From the NCBI GenBank assembly GCA_026000155.1, contig BNYG01000034.1:1-21088 (forward strand): a stretch of DNA of 21,088 nucleotides, written 5' to 3'. This document shows positions 1 through 7,373 of the stretch, piece by piece. The notes under the pieces are model-generated. The model made no database searches. It was not told the DNA's origin and was given only the letters and a program-made list of their open reading frames with translations. Position 1 is the stretch's first letter, and each line of letters opens with the position of its first letter. This DNA comes from Bacteroidia bacterium (lineage in GTDB: Bacteria; Bacteroidota; Bacteroidia; Bacteroidales; Azobacteroidaceae). A program made the position numbers and the translations under genes.

Positions 1-38
1 TTTGGAAGGGGCTGTATATGCTGCTTCGGATGCTGTGG
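1..38 (+). repeat. 38-bp inverted repeat, left copy (pairs with 2817-2854)
   Basis: Bases 1-38 are the exact reverse complement of 2817-2854. The identity stops at base 39 (c here, while the corresponding base at 2816 would require g). The repeat codes for LEGAVYAASDAV of the aminopeptidase in both copies. It begins at the first base of the window, so its outer limit cannot be seen. An exact 38-bp match at a sequence end is also what an assembly-graph overlap would look like. Confidence 0.9.
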
Positions 39-1450
39 CTTTGATTGATTATTTCAAGAAATACAATATCCGGGTCGATTCCGGTTTTGCTCCTTATGAT
101 AAAATATGGAAAGATCGTCCGGCTATTCCTTTGAATAAAGCGTTTATTCTGCCGGAACGGTTTTCGGGAGAAAGTGCAAGCAGCAAAATCAACCGTTTAC
201 TGGAAGAAATGCAAGCCAGGGACTGTGATTTGACACTGTTGGCTTCGTTGGATATGATTGCCTGGTTATTTAATTTACGGGGCAATGATATAGACTATAA
301 TCCGGTAACCGTCTGTTATGCCATCGTTTCCAAAAATGAAACCGTGCTGTTTATTCATCCTCAAAAATTGACTCCCGAAGTAACGGAATACCTGCAAGGC
401 GAAGGGATCATTTTGGCTGCATACGAAAAAATGGCTGATTACGTGAAAAAACTATCTCCGGATAGCGTGAAAGGGATATTCATTACGCCCAATAAAATCA
501 ATTACCAAATCTATACTTCCATTCCGGAAAATTGTACCGTCCATGAAGCGACCGTTCATCCGGTCGATCAGTTGAAAGCCGTTAAAAATGAAACGGAAAT
601 TGCCGGATTCCGACGCGCTATGCAAAGGGACGGGGTGGCTTTGGTCAAATTTTTCTATTGGTTGGACCAACAATTACAGGAAGGAAAACCGGTGACCGAA
701 TTGGACGTAAGCGCTCAATTGAAAGCCTTCCGAAGCGAACAAGACTATTTTTTCAGTGAAAGTTTTGAAACCATCGCCGGTTACGGCGCTCATGGCGCCA
801 TTGTGCATTATGCCGCTACCGAAGAAACCAATGCGAAAATTCTTCCCGAAGGTCTTTTACTGATTGATTCGGGCGCTCAATACTTGGACGGAACCACCGA
901 CATTACCCGTACCGTTTCCGTAGGCCCGGTAACGGATGAAATGAAAAAAGACTACACCAACATCCTGAAAGGGAATATCCGTTTGGCGATGGCTAAATTT
1001 CCCAAAGGGACGGTCGGAATGCAATTGGATATACTGGCGCGTCAATTTATCTGGCAGGAAGGGCAAAATTTCCTGCATGGAACCGGTCATGGAGTAGGGC
1101 ATTTCCTGAATGTACACGAAGGACCGCAAAGCATCCGTATGAATTACAATCCGGCGCCGCTTCAACCGGGGATGGTGACTTCCAACGAACCGGGATTATA
1201 CAAAGCCGGCCAATATGGAATTCGTACCGAAAATTTATTATTGACAATTTCTGATAAAACGACTGATTTTGGAGAATATTATGCCTTTGAAACGCTCACT
1301 TTATGTCCGGTTGACAAGAAAATAATTGATTGGTCGCTTATGGATGAAATAGAAATTCAATGGTTAAATGCTTATCATCAAAAAGTTTACGACTTATTGA
1401 ATCCTTCTTTGTCAATAAAAGAAAAAGAGTGGTTAAAAAACCAAATATAA
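1..1450 (+). CDS. Xaa-Pro aminopeptidase (M24B family), C-terminal part, 5'-truncated at window edge
   Basis: Cytoplasmic metallopeptidase that removes an N-terminal residue preceding proline. The frame is open from base 2 (LEGAVYAASDAV) to the stop at 1448-1450, about 482 residues. All five M24 metal ligands can be placed: two Asp in LLLIDSGAQYLDGTTDITRT, a His in HGTGHGVGHF, a Glu in TSNEPGLY and a Glu in GIRTENLLL. The N-terminal creatinase-like domain is incomplete here. The missing N-terminus lies on the opposite strand at 2817-3222, and the two parts share the 38 bp at 1-38 in the correct frame. Joined, they give roughly 600 residues, the usual length of this family in Bacteroidetes. 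Family assignment is firm. Whether the gene is intact in the cell depends on whether the inverted arrangement is real. Confidence 0.93.
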   Translation, partial: LEGAVYAASDAVALIDYFKKYNIRVDSGFAPYDKIWKDRPAIPLNKAFILPERFSGESASSKINRLLEEMQARDCDLTLLASLDMIAWLFNLRGNDIDYNPVTVCYAIVSKNETVLFIHPQKLTPEVTEYLQGEGIILAAYEKMADYVKKLSPDSVKGIFITPNKINYQIYTSIPENCTVHEATVHPVDQLKAVKNETEIAGFRRAMQRDGVALVKFFYWLDQQLQEGKPVTELDVSAQLKAFRSEQDYFFSESFETIAGYGAHGAIVHYAATEETNAKILPEGLLLIDSGAQYLDGTTDITRTVSVGPVTDEMKKDYTNILKGNIRLAMAKFPKGTVGMQLDILARQFIWQEGQNFLHGTGHGVGHFLNVHEGPQSIRMNYNPAPLQPGMVTSNEPGLYKAGQYGIRTENLLLTISDKTTDFGEYYAFETLTLCPVDKKIIDWSLMDEIEIQWLNAYHQKVYDLLNPSLSIKEKEWLKNQI

Positions 1451-1462
1451 AAGAAGAATACG

Positions 1463-1470
1463 TATCTTTG
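1463..1470 (+). promoter_or_regulatory. Bacteroidetes -7 box upstream of nitroreductase gene
   Basis: TATCTTTG fits the Bacteroidetes TAnnTTTG -7 consensus and lies 24 bases before the ATG at 1495. A convincing -33 TTTG element was not seen. The box sits just after the aminopeptidase stop, so the nitroreductase gene probably has its own promoter. Confidence 0.6.
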
Positions 1471-1494
1471 TAAACGAATTGAATTATAAAGAAT

Positions 1495-2325
1495 ATGTCA
1501 ACCTCTGAAATTATTAAACAACGCAGATCAATCCGCAATTATACCGGTGAACCGTTGAGAAAAGAACATGCGGATCAAATTTTGAATTACATTGCTGGTT
1601 TAAAATCTCCCTTTGAAGGAAAAGCCCGGATCGAATTAGTTCACACCCACACGGGCACTGAACCGGTGAAATTGGGAACGTATGGTGTGATTTCAGGAGC
1701 ATCCGATTTTCTGGTACTTGTGTATGAAGAATCTGACATGGGAGAAGAAAACGCAGCCTACCTGTTTGAAAATGTAATCCTTTTTTGTACGGAACTTGGA
1801 TTAGGAACCTGTTGGATAAGCGGTACATTCAAAAAGAGTGATTTCGCCAAGCAAGTGAATTTGCAACCCAATGAATTTCTGAAAATTGTATCGCCGGTAG
1901 GCTATATCAACGATAAAAAACGGTTTGTGGAAACGCTTATGGGTAGCGACCGGAATCATAAGTCCCGGAAGCCTTTCAAGGAAAATTTTTACGACGGCTA
2001 TTTCGACAAGCATTTAACCGAAGAAAATGCCGGTATTTTCAGGGATCCTTTGGAAATGGTTCGTTTGGCGCCTTCTGCCAGCAATAAACAAACCTGGCGG
2101 GTAATCTTAAATAATGGAATGTTGCATTTCTACCATCATGAATCCATAGCCATGTTTGATTTTTCAAAATTTGATTTGGGCATTGCTTTATGTCATTTCG
2201 ATTTGACTTGTAAAGAACTTCGTATTGCCGGAAAATTTGAAGTATTAGCTAAAATAAAAAAGATTTCCATCCGTAAAGATAAATATTCCGTGACGTGGAT
2301 CAAATCGACACCTCGACCCTATTAA
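1495..2325 (+). CDS. Nitroreductase-family protein (TM1586-like)
   Basis: 276-residue flavoprotein of the nitroreductase superfamily, expected to bind FMN and use NAD(P)H; the substrate is unknown. The N-terminus has the family signature RRSIRNYTGEPL (about residues 10-21), in which Arg residues contact the FMN phosphate. The sequence contains two nitroreductase-like halves. A second motif, RLAPSASNKQTWR (about residues 189-201), resembles the conserved 'PSa.N.Qpw' region and is typical of the TM1586-like subfamily, in which the duplication folds as one monomer. The start is supported by a -7 box 24 bases upstream, and a hairpin terminator follows the stop. It lies just after the aminopeptidase C-terminal half on the same strand. 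The subfamily name is recalled from motif order, not from a search. Confidence 0.85.
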   Translation: MSTSEIIKQRRSIRNYTGEPLRKEHADQILNYIAGLKSPFEGKARIELVHTHTGTEPVKLGTYGVISGASDFLVLVYEESDMGEENAAYLFENVILFCTELGLGTCWISGTFKKSDFAKQVNLQPNEFLKIVSPVGYINDKKRFVETLMGSDRNHKSRKPFKENFYDGYFDKHLTEENAGIFRDPLEMVRLAPSASNKQTWRVILNNGMLHFYHHESIAMFDFSKFDLGIALCHFDLTCKELRIAGKFEVLAKIKKISIRKDKYSVTWIKSTPRPY

Positions 2326-2330
2326 TGACA

Positions 2331-2358
2331 AAAAGGCCCTCTTCACAGGGGCCCTTTT
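2331..2358 (+). terminator. Rho-independent-like terminator after nitroreductase gene
   Basis: A GC-rich stem, left arm aaaaggccct and right arm aggggccctttt with a one-base bulge, is followed by a T-rich stretch (ttttatttagtttt). It starts five bases after the nitroreductase stop. The AT-rich 150 bases that follow, up to the convergent nuclease stop at 2511, hold nothing else recognisable. Confidence 0.7.
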
Positions 2359-2510
2359 ATTTAGTTTTAATAGGCATTAGTCTTTAAGGCAAAAAGATTG
2401 TTTTAGGTTATCGGCTACAAAGGTCACCTATTTTTCAATATTTTCCAAAAAAAAAAACATATTCTATAACATATTTTTAACATTTTTGATACTTTTCTGT
2501 TAAATTTTTG

Positions 2511-2816
2511 TCAAAGGGTATCGTACGGAATCGTCATTTGTGACATTTCATCATTCGTAAGTTCCATCATCCTGCAACCTGCTTCTCGTCCGGAAAATGC
2601 AACCGCCATCAGGATTACTTTATGATGGAGGTATTTCTCGTAATATTTCCGGTCATTGATTTGTGTTATCGCCTCATTCAAGAGTGTATTTAATTTCTTT
2701 TTTGCATGGTATTTAATTTCGGCAACCACAGTCAGTTCCGGCTGATGCCATACTGCATCCATGCGGCCTGTATTGGTCAGTACCTCGCCTTGAACGTCGA
2801 AACCGAGCATTTTCAA
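2511..2816 (-). pseudogene. PD-(D/E)XK nuclease-like C-terminal fragment (AAA-ATPase-like/DUF1703 type)
   Basis: About 100 C-terminal residues of the nuclease domain found at the end of the AAA-ATPase-like proteins common in Bacteroidales. Recognisable features are LKMLGFDVQGEVLTN, the catalytic Asp in GRMDAV, and E-x-K in VVAEIKYH, followed by the QINDRKYYEKY helix and a KVILMAVAFSG strand. The full protein normally exceeds 500 residues with an N-terminal ATPase domain. Here the homology stops at about 2816, where the sequence switches to the N-terminal half of the aminopeptidase on the same strand. The reading frame stays open to 3098, but that upstream part is aminopeptidase DNA in another frame and is not nuclease sequence. 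It is convergent with the nitroreductase gene. The missing ATPase part is not in the window. Confidence 0.75.
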
Positions 2817-2854
2817 CCACAGCATCCGAAGCAGCATATACAGCCCCTTCCAAA
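2817..2854 (-). repeat. 38-bp inverted repeat, right copy (pairs with 1-38)
   Basis: Exact reverse complement of 1-38. Reading the minus strand, it lies at the join between aminopeptidase N-terminal coding sequence and the nuclease fragment. In the aminopeptidase frame it encodes LEGAVYAASDAV. In the nuclease frame it would read WKGLYMLLRMLW, which does not clearly belong to the nuclease family. Confidence 0.9.
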
Positions 2855-3222
2855 CCGACAGTATCGCCTGCCGCCAATTCATTTTTGATCCATTCTTCCG
2901 GCGTGGGAGTATCCGGTAAACCCGTTTTGAACAATTCGATGCCGGTCCCTTGCAATTGGTCGTCCGCCTGTAAAAAATAGCGGGAATCCGTCCATAAACC
3001 GGCTTTATCTCCCGTGACGACCAGCGTACCGGCTGAACCGGTAAATCCGGAAATCCATTGACGGGTTTTCCAATGTTCCGGGGTGTATTCGCCCACATGC
3101 GGGTCGGTTGTCGGGATGATACAAGCCCGGATGTTCGCCCGCTGCATTTCTTCGCGAAGCAAACTTATCCTTTCACCTTTCGCCTCTTGCTCCGTACCCA
3201 AACTTCTTCCCATACTACCCAT
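2817..3222 (-). CDS. Xaa-Pro aminopeptidase, N-terminal part (inverted relative to its C-terminal half)
   Basis: About 135 residues of the N-terminal creatinase-like domain: ERISLLREEMQRANIRAC, IIPTTDPHVGEYTPEHW, WISGFTGSAGTLVVT and LWTDSRYFLQADDQL are all hallmarks of the M24B family. The sequence ends in LEGAVYAASDAV, the 12 residues with which the plus-strand C-terminal half begins at base 2. The frame then runs into unrelated residues (VENARF...) derived from the nuclease fragment. The start is taken as ATG at 3222; ATG at 3213 or a later TTG are alternatives, because homologues begin 15-20 residues before the MQRAN segment. The gene overlaps the exosortase 3' end by 58 bp, so the two are probably co-transcribed. 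Confidence 0.85.
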
Positions 3223-3737
3223 AGAATAAAAATGATTGTATAATAAATATACCTGAAAATACCGTCGTGCAAAGACTGAAATTTTTCCGGATGACCGTTG
3301 GTCAACATAACCGTTGACCCGACTCGAATCACATTGTAAATCGTAAGCAGGATACAACCCACAGGAATATACCACAACTTGTTCCATTGGTATTTTTCAA
3401 ACGGAAAACACCGGTAAAAAATCATAATGCCGCAAAAAATGGACATTTGTTTGATACCTGTACAACCCCAGATGATGGATATTTTGATTTTTCCTTCCGG
3501 AAAATACATAAGCGTATCCTCTATGACCAAATCTTGTGTGTTGGGAAACAGATGTATGAACCATCCGGCAGCCAAAGTTAACCACCGGCAAGCCGTATGA
3601 AACCATTCCGGCGTAATATCTTTACCGAAAAGGTACATCTGCGTACTCTCCATATCTCCGTCAATGGCAATTTTCCAGCTAAAATGGAAAAAGAAAAGAA
3701 GACATAAGAAATAGATAATTCCTTTATATTTATTCAT
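3165..3737 (-). CDS. Exosortase/archaeosortase family protein
   Basis: 190-residue multi-pass membrane protein of the exosortase/archaeosortase superfamily: cysteine transpeptidases that process C-terminal sorting signals at the inner membrane. The three expected catalytic elements occur in order: Cys in IIWGCTGIKQ, Arg in YNVIRVGST and His in FQSLHDGIF, each next to hydrophobic segments. An uncleaved N-terminal segment (YFLCLLFFF) comes first. The longer start at 3764 lies at the probable transcription start, since a TATCTTTG box sits at 3773-3766, so ATG at 3737 (MNKYKG) is preferred. The 3' end carries 7-bp GGCGAAA-type repeats giving a basic tail, SKRRKVKG. No neighbouring protein with an obvious C-terminal sorting signal was found. 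The family is clear; the subtype (XrtF-like or other) is not. Confidence 0.82.
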   Translation of the reverse strand: MNKYKGIIYFLCLLFFFHFSWKIAIDGDMESTQMYLFGKDITPEWFHTACRWLTLAAGWFIHLFPNTQDLVIEDTLMYFPEGKIKISIIWGCTGIKQMSIFCGIMIFYRCFPFEKYQWNKLWYIPVGCILLTIYNVIRVGSTVMLTNGHPEKFQSLHDGIFRYIYYTIIFILWVVWEEVWVRSKRRKVKG

Positions 3738-3765
3738 AACCAATGAGCCATTAAAAATTTTCATA

Positions 3766-3773
3766 CAAAGATA
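3766..3773 (-). promoter_or_regulatory. -7 promoter box for exosortase-aminopeptidase operon
   Basis: On the minus strand the box reads TATCTTTG, matching TAnnTTTG. It lies 29 bases upstream of the ATG at 3737 and overlaps the region just before the alternative ATG at 3764. This is the main reason for choosing the shorter exosortase start. Confidence 0.6.
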
Positions 3774-3862
3774 GTCATTTTTTTAAAATTTATCTTTTTT
3801 GTTTGTACTTATCGGTGGTCAAAAAACGTACAATAAAGGACTTTTTTCATAACGTCTATTTT

Positions 3863-3878
3863 AATATGGTGCCATATT
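3863..3878. repeat. Small inverted repeat in the exosortase-recombinase intergenic region
   Basis: Arms aatatgg and ccatatt are separated by two bases. It lies in an AT-rich divergent promoter region of about 200 bp between the exosortase gene and the tyrosine recombinase gene. It could be an operator or a recombinase site, but nothing else supports either. Confidence 0.3.
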
Positions 3879-3935
3879 TAAAAAAATAAATTTAAAAAAT
3901 CCTGTATTTATGCATATTTTCAAAACTTTTTGTTT

Positions 3936-3943
3936 TACTTTTG
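3936..3943 (+). promoter_or_regulatory. -7 promoter box for tyrosine recombinase gene
   Basis: TACTTTTG matches TAnnTTTG and lies 33 bases before the ATG at 3977. It shows that the in-frame TTG at 3941 is inside the promoter and not a start codon. Confidence 0.6.
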
Positions 3944-3976
3944 TGTTATGATATTACAAAATTTAAATACTCAATT

Positions 3977-5272
3977 ATGGCATCCATAAAAGTTATTTAC
4001 CGGACTGCAAGAAATCGAGGTCTTCTTGAAGGTACTTTGTTCATCCGGATTATCCATGATCGAAAACTCCGGGAAATTGAGACTAATTATCATGTTTATC
4101 CGGAAGAATGGGATTCTGAAAAAAAATGTATTATTCTTCCGGAAACTTACTCTTTCCGTGTACAACATCTGATTGAGACGGATGATAATTTGCAGGACGA
4201 TCTACGGCGATTGTCTGCGGTTATTAATTTATTGGAGGAATACGGCAGTTATACTGTCGATGATATCATTCAAGGATTCCAGGTCAAACCGAAGAGTAGT
4301 CATATTTCGGCTTATGTCAAGAAATTATCTGCTTTCCTGGTGGAAAACGGACAGGACCGTACCGCAAGGGCTTATCGTACCGTAGCTAATCAGTTGATGG
4401 CATTTAACGGTTTTGAAGAGATCGGCTTAGAGGAAATAAATACGTCTTTTCTCCGCAAATACGAAGCCCACATGAAAGAAGCCGGAAAAACCATGAATAC
4501 GATTTCTTTTTATATGCGTAACTTACGTTCCATTTATAACCGGGCAATCAAAGACAATCTCATACCGATAAGATATGACAATCCATTTAAAGAGGTTTAT
4601 ACCGGATTGGCTCCTACTCGTAAGCGGGCGCTTACAAAAGAGGAGATGCATATCCTTTCGGAATTGGAATTATCCATCTATGAACCGAAAAAAAGATTTC
4701 CCTTCCTTTCGGCTTTCAATATACGGAAACATGCCATTCTAAAGAAACAAATGACTGCCGATTTACGGGCGGCATTGGCTATGTTTATGTTTTGTTTCCA
4801 TGCAAGAGGAATGTCTTTCGTTGATATGGCGTATCTGAGGAAAAAAAATATCTCACGGGATGAAATCAGTTACTGCCGTAAAAAGACAGGAAAAAACATG
4901 AGAATAAAAATCACCCCGCCGATGCAATTTATAATCGACTATTTTGAACCTGCAACGAGAACTTCGCCTTATGTTTTCCCGATTATAATTCCGGGAAACG
5001 GAAGGGAAAACAGGCAATACGAATACGCTTTACAGGAGCAAAACAAGTTATTGAAAATCATAGGAGAAATAGCGGGCATAAACAAACTGATTTCTACGCA
5101 CGTGGCAAGGCATTCCTGGGCAACCATTGCCCGGATGGAACATATTCCCATATCCATTATCAGTGAAGCGCTGGGGCACCGGGATGAAAAAACAACTACG
5201 ATTTATTTGGATTCATTCAATGATTCGGTTATCGACCGGGTAAGCGAACAAATATCACGGATAGTCCACTGA
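3977..5272 (+). CDS. Tyrosine recombinase / site-specific integrase
   Basis: 431-residue DNA strand-exchange enzyme of the Bacteroidetes phage-integrase type. In order it has an N-terminal arm-binding domain (about residues 1-90, SIKVIYRTARNRG...), a SAM-like core-binding domain (about 105-210, ending near MRNLRSIYNRAIKDNLI) and the catalytic domain. Catalytic residues are Arg in HARGMSFVDMAYL (about 277), Lys in RKKTGKNMRIKI, H-x-x-R in THVARHSWATIA (about 374-377), His in LGHRDEKTTTIYLDSF and the nucleophile Tyr in that same motif (about 410). All are present, so the enzyme looks active. Relatives either integrate mobile elements or invert local DNA segments in Bacteroides. No attachment sites or mobilisation genes were found nearby. 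The gene lies about 1.1 kb from the inverted 38-bp repeat and is convergent with the porin gene. Confidence 0.93.
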   Translation: MASIKVIYRTARNRGLLEGTLFIRIIHDRKLREIETNYHVYPEEWDSEKKCIILPETYSFRVQHLIETDDNLQDDLRRLSAVINLLEEYGSYTVDDIIQGFQVKPKSSHISAYVKKLSAFLVENGQDRTARAYRTVANQLMAFNGFEEIGLEEINTSFLRKYEAHMKEAGKTMNTISFYMRNLRSIYNRAIKDNLIPIRYDNPFKEVYTGLAPTRKRALTKEEMHILSELELSIYEPKKRFPFLSAFNIRKHAILKKQMTADLRAALAMFMFCFHARGMSFVDMAYLRKKNISRDEISYCRKKTGKNMRIKITPPMQFIIDYFEPATRTSPYVFPIIIPGNGRENRQYEYALQEQNKLLKIIGEIAGINKLISTHVARHSWATIARMEHIPISIISEALGHRDEKTTTIYLDSFNDSVIDRVSEQISRIVH

Positions 5273-5279
5273 CCTTCGT

Positions 5280-7373
5280 TTAATTGATGAAATCCACGGA
5301 TAATCCGATTTTTAGCATGGTCGGATTGACCGGATAATGAGGTAAAGAGAAATATTCCGGAGGAGAAATATAGGCTGCTCCCGCATTATAATATTCGATA
5401 AAGAAGCGGGTTTGTTTGAGATGGCAATTAAGGAATCCGCTCAATAAAGGATAATTACCTACCTCTACTTCATCTTGTACTTTAAATTGTTGAGTGGCCG
5501 GTTCATACCCCGGAGCATAATATTTTGTCCAATAATGAACATTGGCGCCCATTTGAATGGTCAGTACTTTGGCGATTTGGAATTGGACATAAAGGCTGGA
5601 ATAAGCGGCGAAATCCGGCAAAGGAATAATTTTTTGATTGCTGGATTTTTGGTAAACCAACTGATTATCCCAATGTAAGGCTTTCCATTGAAAGTTTTGA
5701 TTTAACTGGGCGGCAACTACCTGTATGTTATCTCCATGCTGAGCCGGATTACCCGTTTTATCGAAATAGATATAATTGGTCACATTTTCCACCCCCAGTC
5801 CGAAGTTAGTTTTTGTATGGGGAATGTCGATATTTCCACCGATAAACACCTTTTTTACTTTGCTGAAATCATTGTCCCACCAGAAATACCGGCTCCGGTA
5901 ATGATTTTCATAATAAGCAGGCGCCAGATTTTTGATGTAGGCTTTCGCCTGAATGGAAGCGGTATCTTTGCCTAACGGTATCCGGGTTTCAACCAGACCC
6001 GAAAGATTCAGGTCTCCTAAGTTATATCCTAAAACGCCTAAACTCCCCTGCGCATTATAACGTAATATTTTCCCGGTTCGTTTCGCCAATTCCCCTCCAA
6101 TATAAGTAGCCGATTGATTCGCTTCATCACTCATGATCGTATCGGTAGTCATAGTCGTAAAACTGCGCATGTCCTGTGTCAGAAAAGCCGTTAAATCGAA
6201 TTTAGCCCATTCGCTGAAGCCTTCCCGAAGCGACAGGGCAATCGTATTGCTCAAAGACCAATAGGAAGTGGAATCGTTGACCCCTCCCCTCCTCTCTTTG
6301 AAAAAATCTTCGTGACCGGAATAAAAATCAGCCACCACCGTTGAATCGTTGGTGTAGAATTTCTTTTTAGAATTCTTATAATCAAACGTATAGATAATAC
6401 TTGAAACCGGGATAAATTGTTGGATGGTATCGCCTTCCTCGTCCTGCAGATCCGTATTCCGTTCAAAACCCAAATTATAATGATAATTCAGATATACCCG
6501 GTTGCCTTTCACTTGATTCCAGGTTGTATTTTCACTGCCCTTGCTCAGATAAGTGGGAATATCCCGGCTGGTCATATTGTCTGCATTCAGGTATTCCGGA
6601 TGGGAAACATAATCATCATCGGTGATGCCTCCGTTTTCGGCATTCGTATAATCGGCCGGATTGACAAACAGGTGAAGTTGATGACGATCGGACAGGTAAT
6701 TTCCAAAGAAAACCCAGTCCAAATGCTTGGCTGCTTGCGACTTATAATATCCGCGGGCATACAGGTAATCCACGTCAAATCCCAGATTCAGTTTCTTGCC
6801 GATGTTGGAAGCCAATAATCCTCGAAACCGTTCTTCCATTATCGCCCGGCTTCCTGCCCGCTGGTACGAGACATTGGTATAAGGTATTTTCGTATTGATA
6901 AAATTAAATTTGCCGGGAGTTCGCATATAGGCATAATACGGATCGGCAAACATGAACTGCGAACGGTCGGCCCGTTCAAAAAACACCCGCGATTCCATGG
7001 GCGATCCTAAATTGCCCAGATAAGCCACGGCAACTCCTTGTCCTTCCGCATTGGTTCGATTGAAATAATCGGTCAAAAACGTATCGGGACGAACCGGAAT
7101 GATTTCTCCGGTTCGTTCGGTAATGTTCCAGAAATTGATTTTTTTTGTAGTGTCCATTTCCAAAACCGGAGCCGAGATATTCTCAAAATTACGGGAACGG
7201 ACAGAGTCCTGATGCAATAACGTAGTCGTATCTGCTTGAATTTCAGGGATAGTATCTTGCGCCATAATCGGCGAAAGGCAAAACAGGCAAAGGGCAAAGG
7301 GCAAAAGGCGAAAGGCGAAAAATCTTACATTTTTCACCTTTCGCCTTTTGTCTTGCGCCTGCTGTTTGTTCAC
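5280..7373 (-). CDS. Putative outer-membrane porin (Porin_10-like)
   Basis: 697-residue outer-membrane beta-barrel protein. A basic N-terminus (KRRKVK) is followed by a hydrophobic core (FFAFRLLPFALCLFCL) and a probable cleavage site after SPIMA. The mature protein is rich in alternating aromatic beta strands (for example FFGNYLSDRHQLHLFVNP and VYLNYHYNLGFERN) and ends in Asn after aromatic-containing strands (GLSVDFIN). This matches the long putative porins of Bacteroidetes; the solute is unknown. The start is GTG at 7373, overlapping the stop of the oxidoreductase gamma gene by 4 bases (GTGA), which suggests translational coupling. The signal peptide is encoded by a 7-bp tandem repeat, so changes in copy number would shift the frame. 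The length is normal for the family. Confidence 0.85.
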   Translation of the reverse strand: MNKQQAQDKRRKVKNVRFFAFRLLPFALCLFCLSPIMAQDTIPEIQADTTTLLHQDSVRSRNFENISAPVLEMDTTKKINFWNITERTGEIIPVRPDTFLTDYFNRTNAEGQGVAVAYLGNLGSPMESRVFFERADRSQFMFADPYYAYMRTPGKFNFINTKIPYTNVSYQRAGSRAIMEERFRGLLASNIGKKLNLGFDVDYLYARGYYKSQAAKHLDWVFFGNYLSDRHQLHLFVNPADYTNAENGGITDDDYVSHPEYLNADNMTSRDIPTYLSKGSENTTWNQVKGNRVYLNYHYNLGFERNTDLQDEEGDTIQQFIPVSSIIYTFDYKNSKKKFYTNDSTVVADFYSGHEDFFKERRGGVNDSTSYWSLSNTIALSLREGFSEWAKFDLTAFLTQDMRSFTTMTTDTIMSDEANQSATYIGGELAKRTGKILRYNAQGSLGVLGYNLGDLNLSGLVETRIPLGKDTASIQAKAYIKNLAPAYYENHYRSRYFWWDNDFSKVKKVFIGGNIDIPHTKTNFGLGVENVTNYIYFDKTGNPAQHGDNIQVVAAQLNQNFQWKALHWDNQLVYQKSSNQKIIPLPDFAAYSSLYVQFQIAKVLTIQMGANVHYWTKYYAPGYEPATQQFKVQDEVEVGNYPLLSGFLNCHLKQTRFFIEYYNAGAAYISPPEYFSLPHYPVNPTMLKIGLSVDFIN
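7270..7349. repeat. Heptad (GGCRAAR) tandem repeat with inverted partner in the porin signal-peptide region
   Basis: Plus-strand heptads ggcgaaa, ggcaaaa, ggcaaag, ggcaaag, ggcaaaa, ggcgaaa and ggcgaaa occupy 7270-7320 with a two-base break after the second. The opposite-oriented segment tttcacctttcgcct (7332-7346) follows and can pair with the last heptads as a long hairpin. Exactly the same 15 bases occur at 3171-3185, at the 3' end of the exosortase gene. Read on the minus strand, the array encodes the hydrophobic core of the porin signal peptide. Confidence 0.8.

Noticed and set aside
2360..2510. Possible small RNA in the AT-rich gap between nitroreductase and nuclease genes
   Set aside because: No promoter box, stable stem or conserved element could be seen beyond the nitroreductase terminator.
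2817..3098. Extension of the nuclease frame upstream of 2816, giving a 195-residue protein
   Set aside because: The upstream part is aminopeptidase coding DNA in another frame and shows no nuclease or ATPase similarity.
3941..3976. Longer recombinase start (TTG, 12 extra residues)
   Set aside because: It lies inside the TACTTTTG promoter box. The ATG at 3977 gives the typical N-terminus.
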